This document shows positions 1 to 7,900 of a stretch of DNA of 42,725 nt, piece by piece. Under the pieces are notes generated by a model. It worked only from the letters and a program-made list of their open reading frames with translations. It made no database searches and had not been told where the DNA came from. The stretch covers positions 1-42,725 of IMG/VR virus record IMGVR_UViG_3300005831_000074; one strand, written 5' to 3'. Made by a program: the position numbers and the translations under genes. Each line of letters starts with the position of its first letter. The stretch's first letter is position 1. Source of the DNA: a virus.

Positions 1-620
1 GGCTGAGTACCATATAGTTGCAGCTTGCCTCTTTGTACACACATATCAATAAGCACAGGTATGAGCTGATCGCTTATGATCACTTCATCACCGTCTGCCA
101 TACTTAGTATGTCTTGTTTGGGAACGTAGAATACGATGAGATCATTGAAGTCTACATCTGCTGTATTAAATCCCTCAATGAAAACCTTCTTACCCTCCCT
201 GTAATACAGAACGTTCTCTGTACTAGGCTTCGCGAATCGCAAATCGCGAAGTACCTCTAAGTTCTCAGAGGCTGTTTTGTGAATAAGATTAAGATCATAG
301 TCAAGCACCTTCACAACACCTGAATCTTTAGGCAGGTCAAGTACTTCGTTTGTCAGGGTGAGATAGAATCGTTGATCGTGATCATCTATGTCAATCACAG
401 CTTCCTCTGTCATGGTTAGTCCTGTCTCCCGTATAATGTAGATAGGAGGGATAGACATACCTGTTTTAATGTGGTCTGTTATCTCTCTTTTAATCAGATC
501 ATTCAAATGATAATCTAACCACTGGGCTACCTGTAGTTCTTCAATAGTGAAGTCGTCAGTAGGTACACCTTGGGTCAACTGTAGAATTATATCGGATATG
601 AGTCTTGTTTTTGTAATCAT
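1..620 (-). CDS. Neck or head-tail connector-like structural protein (C-terminus cut by window edge)
   Basis: An open frame starts at the ATG ending at 620 and runs off the left edge after about 206 codons. It begins MITKTRLISDIILQLTQG and ends in the window with LQLYGTQ. No family is recognised with certainty. The mix of a helical N-terminus (about residues 1-50, Ile/Leu/Asp-rich) and a beta-rich middle resembles small connector or stopper proteins. It is the last gene of the unit starting with 1633-2172 and overlaps the stop of 617-997 by four bases (ATGA), so it is translationally coupled. If the window closes on itself, the frame continues nine codons past the P spanning the junction and stops with RLAR. 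Function is inferred from position only. Confidence 0.7.
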   Translation of the reverse strand, partial: MITKTRLISDIILQLTQGVPTDDFTIEELQVAQWLDYHLNDLIKREITDHIKTGMSIPPIYIIRETGLTMTEEAVIDIDDHDQRFYLTLTNEVLDLPKDSGVVKVLDYDLNLIHKTASENLEVLRDLRFAKPSTENVLYYREGKKVFIEGFNTADVDFNDLIVFYVPKQDILSMADGDEVIISDQLIPVLIDMCVQRGKLQLYGTQ

Positions 621-997
621 TTGATTGTCATGTATTTATCTATAATAGAACGTGCCTCGTCAAATCCACAAGCGAAGGAAGCAAAATAACCAAGCAGGTT
701 TAACTTCTTTATTGTTTCGGCTTGATCTGCCAGATGGTCGTCTTTTAACATTAGCTGAGGATTCTTCTTTTGGTAAATACTCTTAGCTTTTAGTTCTAAT
801 ATTAAACCGTGATATCTGCTGTTAGGATATAAAATATAAAGGTCACAATGCACATGGTTTGATCGGGTTCTCTTCAGCTTTGAGGCCAGACCTATTGAAG
901 TTCTTACACCACTGCTCTCCGATATAAACATTACCTTGGCGTACGCCAAGCGAATGTAGTCACAAATCGCAAAATGTACGCCCTCTTCTGGTCTCAT
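617..997 (-). CDS. VRR-NUC domain nuclease
   Basis: This 126-residue protein reads as a stand-alone VRR-NUC (PD-(D/E)XK-type) nuclease. Visible signature: Asp52 in CDLYILYP, then ELKAK (Glu68 and Lys70 of the ExK pair), then Gln92 in DHLADQAE, then the family's closing pattern LNLLGYFASFACGFDEARSIID (positions 99-120). Such domains cut branched or structured DNA, and stand-alone forms are common in phages. It is unusual that it lies inside a neck or tail operon and not with replication genes. The start at 997 shares a base with the stop of 997-1629 (TAATG). It may resolve DNA during packaging; this is inferred from position. Family call is fairly firm, role is not. Confidence 0.8.
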   Translation of the reverse strand: MRPEEGVHFAICDYIRLAYAKVMFISESSGVRTSIGLASKLKRTRSNHVHCDLYILYPNSRYHGLILELKAKSIYQKKNPQLMLKDDHLADQAETIKKLNLLGYFASFACGFDEARSIIDKYMTIK

Positions 998-1629
998 TAC
1001 TGTAACATTTGTACGCCTGAATTACGGGCATCTGTTAAAATCTCTTCCTCTCTCAAAGGTACTCCTGAAATCTTAACAGCTATAGCTATGATGTTAAACA
1101 GCACATAGTCTGAAAACTCAGGGTCACCATCAGAGAATGACGCTGGTGTTTTAATAACAGTTAGTGTTATGTCGTCTGCATCGTTAGTAGGATAGAACTT
1201 CAAGCCCTCGTTTGTAATCGTGTAACGTGGATTAGTAGCGGAGGGGGCTTTGAAATAGTTTCTTCCGTTAGTATGCAGTGTATTTTGAAACTCGTACTTA
1301 ACAGGGTAGGTTATACCGTCTGTTGTAATCCCGGCAGACATAACTCTGAACATAGGGTCGCCACTCAAAGCTGCTTCTATCGTAGCATCAGCTAACAGAC
1401 CACTGGTTGTGTTCAGTGTTAACGTGTAGATCAGAGGTTTGATATTATGGACTACGTTTGAGTCAAACTCATAATTAGCAATACCTCCCTGTGTATCAGG
1501 CACGAGTCTGTTCAAATACTCGTAGGCAGCCATATCCAATAAATCCTTTATCTCGGAATCTATTACATTAGGACTGCCGTACTTATCAATAAGAACATTG
1601 AATAGATCAACACATTGTTGGGTCGTCAT
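997..1629 (-). CDS. Putative neck or head-completion structural protein
   Basis: A 210-residue protein with a helical N-terminus (MTTQQCVDLFNVLIDKYG, then an Asp/Leu-rich helix to about residue 45) and a beta-rich remainder with Thr/Asn loops ending in a short helix. This organisation, and the location next to another connector-like gene (1-620), fits a head-tail adaptor or tail-completion protein of Bacteroidota phages. No catalytic motif is visible. It starts three bases after the stop of 1633-2172 and its stop overlaps the next start (TAATG). Specific function is inferred from context. Confidence 0.6.
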   Translation of the reverse strand: MTTQQCVDLFNVLIDKYGSPNVIDSEIKDLLDMAAYEYLNRLVPDTQGGIANYEFDSNVVHNIKPLIYTLTLNTTSGLLADATIEAALSGDPMFRVMSAGITTDGITYPVKYEFQNTLHTNGRNYFKAPSATNPRYTITNEGLKFYPTNDADDITLTVIKTPASFSDGDPEFSDYVLFNIIAIAVKISGVPLREEEILTDARNSGVQMLQ

Positions 1630-1632
1630 CTC

Positions 1633-2172
1633 TTATCCTTTTTTACCTATGTGGTATCCTATAATTCCAGTTGGAGGTGTAGGGGTTGAAGCATATACAC
1701 GCTTTACTGCTATTTCTGAAGTAGCTCCCTGTGCTATGTAGATAGTAATAGGTACTGCGGCTAAAGCTGTTCCTGATAGGTTACCAGATACGTTAGCTAT
1801 GGCAGCGGTGTTAGCTCCTGTGAAGATAAGTCTTGCCCCGTTACTTGTTACCGTGATACCAAGAGCCTTCAGGGTGTCGTCATGTGAGCTTACAAAATTG
1901 GTAGCAGTCACGGTAAGAGTGGATGCAAAAGTAGCTAGATAGGCAACACCGTTTATAGTGATGTTTGCTGTTCCTGATGAACCCGTGAGAGTGAAACCAA
2001 GCGGAGGATTAATACCTGCTGGCATAACTCGTACAGTACCACTTGTTCCGGGGTTATGCACGAAGACAGCCTCTACCCCGGCTAGGTTGCCAATATCGTC
2101 TTTTATATCAAGGGAATCTGACGCTGTTATGGCAAAACCATCAATATATGATCCAAAGCCTGTTTTATTCAT
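1633..2172 (-). CDS. Putative virion protein, first gene of a late unit
   Basis: A 179-residue Gly/Ala/Thr-rich, beta-predicted protein (motifs such as TGSSGTANITING near residues 62-74) with no Cys and no enzymatic motif. Composition is that of a capsid decoration or tail-surface protein. The start at 2172 is the only sensible ATG and follows an AT-rich leader without a Shine-Dalgarno. A promoter-like GG-N10-GT site (2231-2248) lies about 60 bases upstream, so the gene probably opens its own transcription unit and may be strongly expressed. Decoration versus neck role cannot be told from sequence. Confidence 0.6.
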   Translation of the reverse strand: MNKTGFGSYIDGFAITASDSLDIKDDIGNLAGVEAVFVHNPGTSGTVRVMPAGINPPLGFTLTGSSGTANITINGVAYLATFASTLTVTATNFVSSHDDTLKALGITVTSNGARLIFTGANTAAIANVSGNLSGTALAAVPITIYIAQGATSEIAVKRVYASTPTPPTGIIGYHIGKKG

Positions 2173-2287
2173 TTCTTTTTTATTTAAGTTTTATGCTATT
2201 GATTTTCTTGTACGAGTCTGTAACACGCTATATACAATAATCGTGCCATTTACTGAATTTAATACATATTTCGGTCTATTCATAATA
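2173..2287 (-). promoter_or_regulatory. Leader region with promoter-like site at 2231-2248
   Basis: The minus strand reads TGGCACGATTATTGTATA across 2248-2231. It is one of a family of sites (see 10582, 14534, 21837, 30152, 36826) sharing TGGCAYG-N4-TTG with a GG pair ten bases before a second G. This copy has GT where most have GA. A start site about 12 bases downstream would give a leader of roughly 50 bases before the ATG at 2172. The layout is that of a sigma-54 -24/-12 promoter; which polymerase uses it is unknown. Confidence 0.5.
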
Positions 2288-3712
2288 TTACGGGGCGTAG
2301 CCTATGGTTACCCAGCCTCTATTGTAAGAGCCGGAAGTATTGTTGTAATCGGTACTATCAAACATACTAGACCCGTTCCTATAAAGTGTGATTGTTGTAG
2401 AAGTAATATCACCAATCCATCCTTGCAGGAGTTGTGGCTCTGTTGGGGATAGCAGAGACCCTCTAGTTAAACCAGAGTATGTTGTTGCGGCATCATTTCT
2501 AATCATAGCATCTACAGACCGTATTTTTGTAAAATCAGCAATACCATGCGATACTGTGACGCTGGAAGTGGCATCCATGTCCCATGTTCCTATATTAACA
2601 GAAGTCCATGTTATGCCGGGCGTAGTCCACGTAGGCACTCCCCCCTGTGAGGTTAGAATGTACCCGCTTGTACCCGGTGCTAAAGTAGTAGCCACACCAC
2701 TTGAGTTACCCACAAACATCCTATTTTGGGCAAGAGTTGTAGACAATTTACTGTCTATCTGTGTCTGTATAGCAGAAGTAACCCCTATCAGGTATTGTAG
2801 TTCGGCAGAGGTTAGCCCTGCGGCATCTGCTCCCGCTAAAAGGTTTACGTCAGCTAAAACAGCCGTTACATCTGTAATATCGGTAAGAACTAAGTCTTGC
2901 CATTGGGTGTTGTAGTTTGTGCCGTCTACCTTACCTAACACTTGCCGGGTCGTTCCAGCAGTAGGTACTCCTTGACTTGCTGGGTCAACTAGTGTATATT
3001 CTCCTGCTGTGTTATCCCATGTTATAGCCCATCCGTCTTCTGTTATAGATGGGTTTTGAACAAGAACATTGGTTTGTTGTGTTGTTATAGTAGTGTCAAG
3101 CTGTGTTTGGATGTCACCGGATATTCCCGACAAAGTAGCTAACTCTGCTGCACTTACCGCAGACACAGACACCTTACCAGAACCATCACTAACAAGTGCC
3201 CTAGAGACTGTTAAGTTTGAGGTGGCAATAGTGGTCGCCCCGCCCGTGATCGTGTCTTGTTTGGCGTTTAGTTGAGTCTGAATGGCCGATGTAACTCCCT
3301 TACCATAGGAGAACTCTATGAGGGACGGGTAGGTCGCTGTGTCGGCAAAAGTTATCACACCGCTACCGTCTGACACAAGTATCCTAGATGCTGTGGTAGC
3401 TGCTAACTTAGTTAACGCTATTGACCCGGCCAGCATGGTATTTGTTATTTTCCCTGCACCAACAATAGTTACCCCTGCATTAGTGATAGTTACGTCACCT
3501 GTGAGGGTGACAGCTACAGGTGCATTGCTAACGTTACCAACCCATATCTTACCATCAGCTAGAGAGGAGGCCACTAGACCTGCTGTGTCTATGGCAGGAC
3601 GATCTGTTATAGTTCCGTCTGATGCAATAGATAGTATTCTATTGGTTGTGCTTTCTATAAGGGTGTTCTCTTTGAGAACTATTTTACCCCTGATTACTTT
3701 TGTTTTTGCCAT
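2288..3712 (-). CDS. Tail fibre or appendage protein, short paralogue
   Basis: A 474-residue repetitive protein of Bacteroidota-phage fibre type. Its N-terminal ~85 residues (MAKTKVIRGKIVLKENTL onward, with RPAIDTAGL and GKIWVGNVSNAP) closely match the N-terminus of the 1422-residue protein at 4946-9214, as do later blocks such as VTSAIQTQLN and GTTRQVLGKVDG. The shared start is probably a common virion-attachment domain. The C-terminal ~110 residues (from about WTSVNIGTWDMDATSS) are unrelated and beta-rich, plausibly the distal or receptor-binding part. It follows the small coiled-coil gene 3717-3968 by four bases. Function inferred from the repeat pattern. Confidence 0.75.
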   Translation of the reverse strand: MAKTKVIRGKIVLKENTLIESTTNRILSIASDGTITDRPAIDTAGLVASSLADGKIWVGNVSNAPVAVTLTGDVTITNAGVTIVGAGKITNTMLAGSIALTKLAATTASRILVSDGSGVITFADTATYPSLIEFSYGKGVTSAIQTQLNAKQDTITGGATTIATSNLTVSRALVSDGSGKVSVSAVSAAELATLSGISGDIQTQLDTTITTQQTNVLVQNPSITEDGWAITWDNTAGEYTLVDPASQGVPTAGTTRQVLGKVDGTNYNTQWQDLVLTDITDVTAVLADVNLLAGADAAGLTSAELQYLIGVTSAIQTQIDSKLSTTLAQNRMFVGNSSGVATTLAPGTSGYILTSQGGVPTWTTPGITWTSVNIGTWDMDATSSVTVSHGIADFTKIRSVDAMIRNDAATTYSGLTRGSLLSPTEPQLLQGWIGDITSTTITLYRNGSSMFDSTDYNNTSGSYNRGWVTIGYAP

Positions 3713-3716
3713 ACTA

Positions 3717-3968
3717 TTAATGCCACAAATATGTAGCGATTGCTCCTATTACTATTCCTAATAAAGTACCAACAGCTATGATAGCTCTGTTTACTGCTTT
3801 CCAATATCCCTTGGTGGTAGCTTGCCACTCCTCTAGGTCTTCAACCCTTACCTGAGTAGATGTTGTTTGATGCAATATTCTCTCAGCCATCTCTTCGATG
3901 TTCTCTATCTTTGTGTCAAGGTGGTTGAGTCTTGCATCAAGTAGTCTTTCTAAGTATTCGGGTTCCAT
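3717..3968 (-). CDS. XhlA-like coiled-coil membrane protein, possible holin component
   Basis: An 83-residue protein: an N-terminal heptad-rich coiled coil (about residues 5-48, LNHLDTKIENIEEMAERI), an amphipathic link WQATTKGYWKAVN, then one C-terminal transmembrane segment (about 62-82, IIAVGTLLGIVIGAIATYL). This is the XhlA/haemolysin-associated layout found beside holins and endolysins. It lies in a group of small late genes between the two fibre genes, close to the multi-pass protein 4316-4663. A lysis role is likely but inferred; a membrane-anchored virion factor is the alternative. Confidence 0.6.
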   Translation of the reverse strand: MEPEYLERLLDARLNHLDTKIENIEEMAERILHQTTSTQVRVEDLEEWQATTKGYWKAVNRAIIAVGTLLGIVIGAIATYLWH

Positions 3969-4053
3969 TTTGTTTTATGTCTTTAATTTCTTCTTCTATA
4001 TAAGATGTTAATCCAAGTAATCCCAATACCTTTAAAAAATCTAAACGATTCAA
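3937..4053 (-). CDS. Possible small gene with TTG start, coupled to its neighbours
   Basis: Between the stop of 4050-4319 and the ATG of 3717-3968 one frame stays open: a TTG overlapping the upstream TGA, then 37 codons (NRLDFLKVLGLLGLTSYI, then EEEIKDIKQNG) ending in TGA at 3939-3937 inside the next gene. The peptide is a plausible amphipathic helix followed by a charged tail. Without it the interval is an unusually long gap for this tightly packed operon. No ATG is available and no homologue is recognised, so this is tentative. Confidence 0.3.
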   Translation of the reverse strand: MNRLDFLKVLGLLGLTSYIEEEIKDIKQNGTRILRKTT

Positions 4054-4319
4054 ACGTTATTCAACTCAATAGTTATCTGAGCCTTAAAAAGATTATTAAG
4101 CCCTTCGTTTGTTTCAACCAAGCCCTTTAATACTTCAAAATCAGTATCATCCATTTCTACCTCTTCTTTGTTGTAGAACTTTAAAGCCCAGTTATAGAGT
4201 TTGATTGAATTGCCCTTGTTGCTTTGGCTTAGTGCCTCCGCTAACATTTGCCCCATTGTTAAGCCTTTTAGTTCTTCACCGTTTAAGGCTTTAAATTGTT
4301 TGTTCAAGTTTACTTTCAT
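4050..4319 (-). CDS. Small conserved phage protein, unknown function
   Basis: An 89-residue, mostly helical acidic protein (MKVNLNKQFKALNGEE at the start, LYNWALKFYNKEEVEMDD in the middle). Proteins of this pattern are common in late operons of phages and prophages, but I cannot attach a tested function; a tail-assembly chaperone-like role is conceivable because of size and position. It overlaps the stop of 4316-4663 (ATGA). No membrane segment or Cys. Confidence 0.6.
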   Translation of the reverse strand: MKVNLNKQFKALNGEELKGLTMGQMLAEALSQSNKGNSIKLYNWALKFYNKEEVEMDDTDFEVLKGLVETNEGLNNLFKAQITIELNNV

Positions 4320-4663
4320 AGTTGGTATATTAATATTAATAATGCAGTTAGTTTTAAAATGAAATAAACAGCGGGGTACTTTCTTCCAAACTTATCAACC
4401 GCACTATTCTCACCCCTGTAAAAAATATTCTTACCTCTTAGTAGATTTATCAGTATATCAAACAGCAACCAAAAGGAAGTAGCCGTATATAAGAACCACC
4501 AAAGTAATTGCCACTCTTGCAAATTGATTGAAATACCAATTAAGATAAACGCCCATCCTCTCGCTATCATTAACTGGATGTAGTTAGGTACTGTCTTTTT
4601 CTTTTCAATGATGTACCAGTTTACAAGTGCATCGAGTACGATATAGAATAACCAGAGTATCAT
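4316..4663 (-). CDS. Multi-pass membrane protein, holin candidate
   Basis: A 115-residue protein with about four hydrophobic segments: residues 1-20 (MILWLFYIVLDALVNWYII), 33-47, 51-75 (Trp-rich) and 98-114, separated by short basic loops (EKKKTVPN, RGKNIFYRGENS). Size, topology and location among late small genes fit a class I or III holin. Nothing in the sequence is diagnostic, and holins lack conserved motifs. It overlaps both neighbours by four bases (ATGA), so it is co-translated with the fibre operon. Confidence 0.55.
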   Translation of the reverse strand: MILWLFYIVLDALVNWYIIEKKKTVPNYIQLMIARGWAFILIGISINLQEWQLLWWFLYTATSFWLLFDILINLLRGKNIFYRGENSAVDKFGRKYPAVYFILKLTALLILIYQL

Positions 4664-4944
4664 AGTCCTGTATTTGTATCTACTACTATCTGCCTTCTGT
4701 TATAGTCAATGATGATGTTTCTCGCCCATGTTAGAGCAAAGTCGTCCAACTTATGTTGTGCGAATTGTGCCTTGCTCACAGGGTTAGGTATTGTTTCAGG
4801 TTGCCCGTTAGGAACACCATCAACCACTTCATAAGCTGGATTGGATATTGTTGCCTGATAACCGTAAGTGTCACAAACCGCATCTACGAATTTCAATGCT
4901 TGATTTGTTGTAACTGTTTTTGCTGTTGTTTGTATTGTTGCCAT
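4660..4944 (-). CDS. Small late protein downstream of the large fibre, unknown
   Basis: The ATG at 4944 (MATIQTTAKTVTTNQALKF) lies one base past the fibre stop and is preferred over an upstream in-frame TTG at 4953 that would overlap it. The 94-residue product has a Thr-rich start, a Pro/Asn-rich centre (VDGVPNGQPETIPNPV) and a helical C-terminus (ALTWARNIIIDYNRRQI). It could be a fibre assembly or tail-tip accessory protein; that is from position only. Confidence 0.6.
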   Translation of the reverse strand: MATIQTTAKTVTTNQALKFVDAVCDTYGYQATISNPAYEVVDGVPNGQPETIPNPVSKAQFAQHKLDDFALTWARNIIIDYNRRQIVVDTNTGL

Positions 4945-4945
4945 T

Positions 4946-7900
4946 TTATACAATTGTTAAAATTCCTCCGTTGTTCCAAATATCACCTGTTGCAAGTCCT
5001 GCTGATGATGTTGGAATGTTTGCTATGTTAATGCGTGATCCGCTTACTTTTAGATTACCAGCAAGTCCTAAAGACCATTGATTAGTCAACGTTACTCCTG
5101 CTCCTGCTGTTAGATCATCTATATAAACATTGTAAGCATCTGTGAAAGTTGCTGATGTTGTGGTCTTATTGAGAGTGTACCCTCTGAAATAATTAAATCT
5201 TTGAGTGGTTACTGTACCATCTGCCCAAGTCCAAGTGTTACCAACAAAATCTTGTGATACAAATTCTGTTGCTGCTGTTAGTGCTGTGTGCGCTCCAGCT
5301 GTTGTTTTTAAGATTGATAGCCAATTTGATGATCTTGCTGAGTCTGCAATATGTACAGCACCAGCAGTCGATTCCCAAGCATAATGAGTTAATCCAGTAA
5401 GTGATGTTAGCGTTGGGTTGTAGTAGAATGCTCTAAGAGTTGTACTGCCTCCCGTTGTGTTTATTGTGGGGCGTAAGTCAATATATGTTCCATTAACTGA
5501 TGTGTAACTTGCGTTTGTGACAGTCCCCAAAACATTTAACCATCTTGTATCTGCACTATTTACCCCAAACTGGAAACCCGTAGTAGAATATAACACTCTT
5601 CTAACACTTGTTGTTGTAGGTTGTAAATTGTCTGCTACTGACCCTGTTTGAAGTCTTAAAACGATTGTTGCATTAGTATCGCCAGAATCATTTCTGATGA
5701 TAACACCAGAAGTCATCCCAGTTCCAACTTTCCAGAAACCAGTTGCAGAGTCAGCCTTTCCTAAATACCACTGCTGTGTACTTGCTCCAGAATAGCCAGC
5801 TATACCAGTTAGTGTAGAAGTACCATTTATAACAAGTGAAATTCGAGTACCTGCTTTTGTACCGTAAGAAAAGCCCTCAATATCATTACCTTGATATACT
5901 ACATGAGTTTTCCCACTATCTTCAATGGTTACTTTTTCAGTTCCAGTACTATCTTCTAGTAATAAGTTATATCCAGCAGCAGTACTAATTCCCCTAAGCT
6001 GTAATCTTGTTGTACTTGCTCCAAGTGTTGTGTGACCTATTAATATGGAGCCTGATGTTGCTCTGTAAGCAATGTGAGTTAATCCTGTTGTGCTTGTAAG
6101 TGTTGGGTTGTAGTCTATACCATAAGCAATACCAGAGTAAGTACCTGTTGTATTAAATGTTGGAGTTAAATTAAGAAAAGCAAAAGTTGTTGTTCCTGAA
6201 GCAACTGCGAGCCCCCCTGTGGTAATACCCACATTATAATACGTTCCCGCTGTTGCTGTATGAGATAGGGTATTGGATAAACTTAAACCAGATGCTCCTG
6301 CTGCTATCCAATTTATTGTTCTACTAGAAGATAATATAAGTCCAGTACCAAAAAAATTAGTTACGCCAGTATTAGCCATTGAAAATATTTCAATATCTCC
6401 CCCAGTATTATTTACTATTGACGCTATTCTTAAAGTTCCAGAGGGTGCAGTTGTGCCTTGTGTTGTCGAAACATCTATTTTAAACTTAACACTTTGACTT
6501 GCTGCTGTTGCATTTGTTTTCCAACCCTGACCTTCTAATACAATAGAAGGGCTATACTGTTGCGCCCCTGCTGCTGCTGCTGTGGTATTAGCTAACCATA
6601 AACCAGCGCCATCAACTCGTGTAACTCCTAAAGCATCATAAGTAATCTTATTTACTCCTGTTGTTGCTGTAACTAAATTTAATCCACCATAACCATTAAC
6701 ACTAAATTTCTCTGTACCTGATAAGTTTTCAAGTAATAATATTTTACCTGTTGTATCGTCTATCCCTCGTATTTGAGTGCGTGTAGTACTTGCTCCAAGT
6801 GTTGTGTGGCCTATAAGGACTGAGCCTGATGTTGCTCTTAATGCGATGTTTGTTAAACCTGTTGTTGTACCTAAATTTGGGTCTATATCCAAACAATAAT
6901 AAATCCCTGAATAACTTCCGCTTGTATTTATTGAAGGTCTAATATGCACCCCTATTCCATTTCCTGTTCCACTGCTTACTGAAAAATTTCCTCTAATTCC
7001 TAAAATACCATAGGTATTTGAGGTGTGGATCATTGAAGCAGTAGAAACTACAGTACCCTCCTCACCATTTGCTAAAGCGTTATTAAGAGTATTATTAATG
7101 TTTATAATCTTGGCGTTAGCGCCTGTTGTAACATTATTACTATTAGCAACATTAGTAACTGCTGATACAGAAAACCATTCACCATTACCATTACCAAAGT
7201 TAAAAACACCCGTATCTGTACAGGTAAAAAGAACTGCCGAACTTGAGTTAAACCAAACAGAGTGATAAGTAGATGAACTATTGCTTATTGATTTTAAATT
7301 GAATGTATAGGAAGTATTAACAGATTGTTGATTAAATAAAAACCTACCTGATGAATCTATCCCTAAAGGAACAAAGGTTGTAGAATAAGCCGCACCATTT
7401 ATAGATGCTCTTAATCTCCAAATTGCTCTCGGATTAGTAGAGGCCTGAACAGGTAACACATCAGCCATAAAACGAACTGACTGAGATGCATTTATTGTTG
7501 TCGATCCATTACCATATCCTCCCCATGTTATAGAAGGGGATATTTGCTGATTTCCTAACGTGGCGGCAGTGGTATTTTCTAAAAACAAGCCATATCCTTC
7601 AGTGCTTGTAGTTCCTAAACTATCCCAAACTCCTTTTAATGTTTGCCCTGTTCCTGTAATTGTATTAGCCCCTGTAAGAGTACCACCTGAAGCTAAAGAC
7701 CATTTTGAATCTAGTTGTGTCTGTATTGCACTGGTTACGCCTTTAACATAACTAACCTCCGTTAATGACGGATAGGTCGCTACTGCTAACGCTCCTAATG
7801 TATCTGAGTCTACCCAATAGGTTAACTCGTTGGTTGTGCCGGAGCCATCTATAGTTGCCGCTATTGGTGCGTTTATCCACTCATTTGTACCAAGATCATA

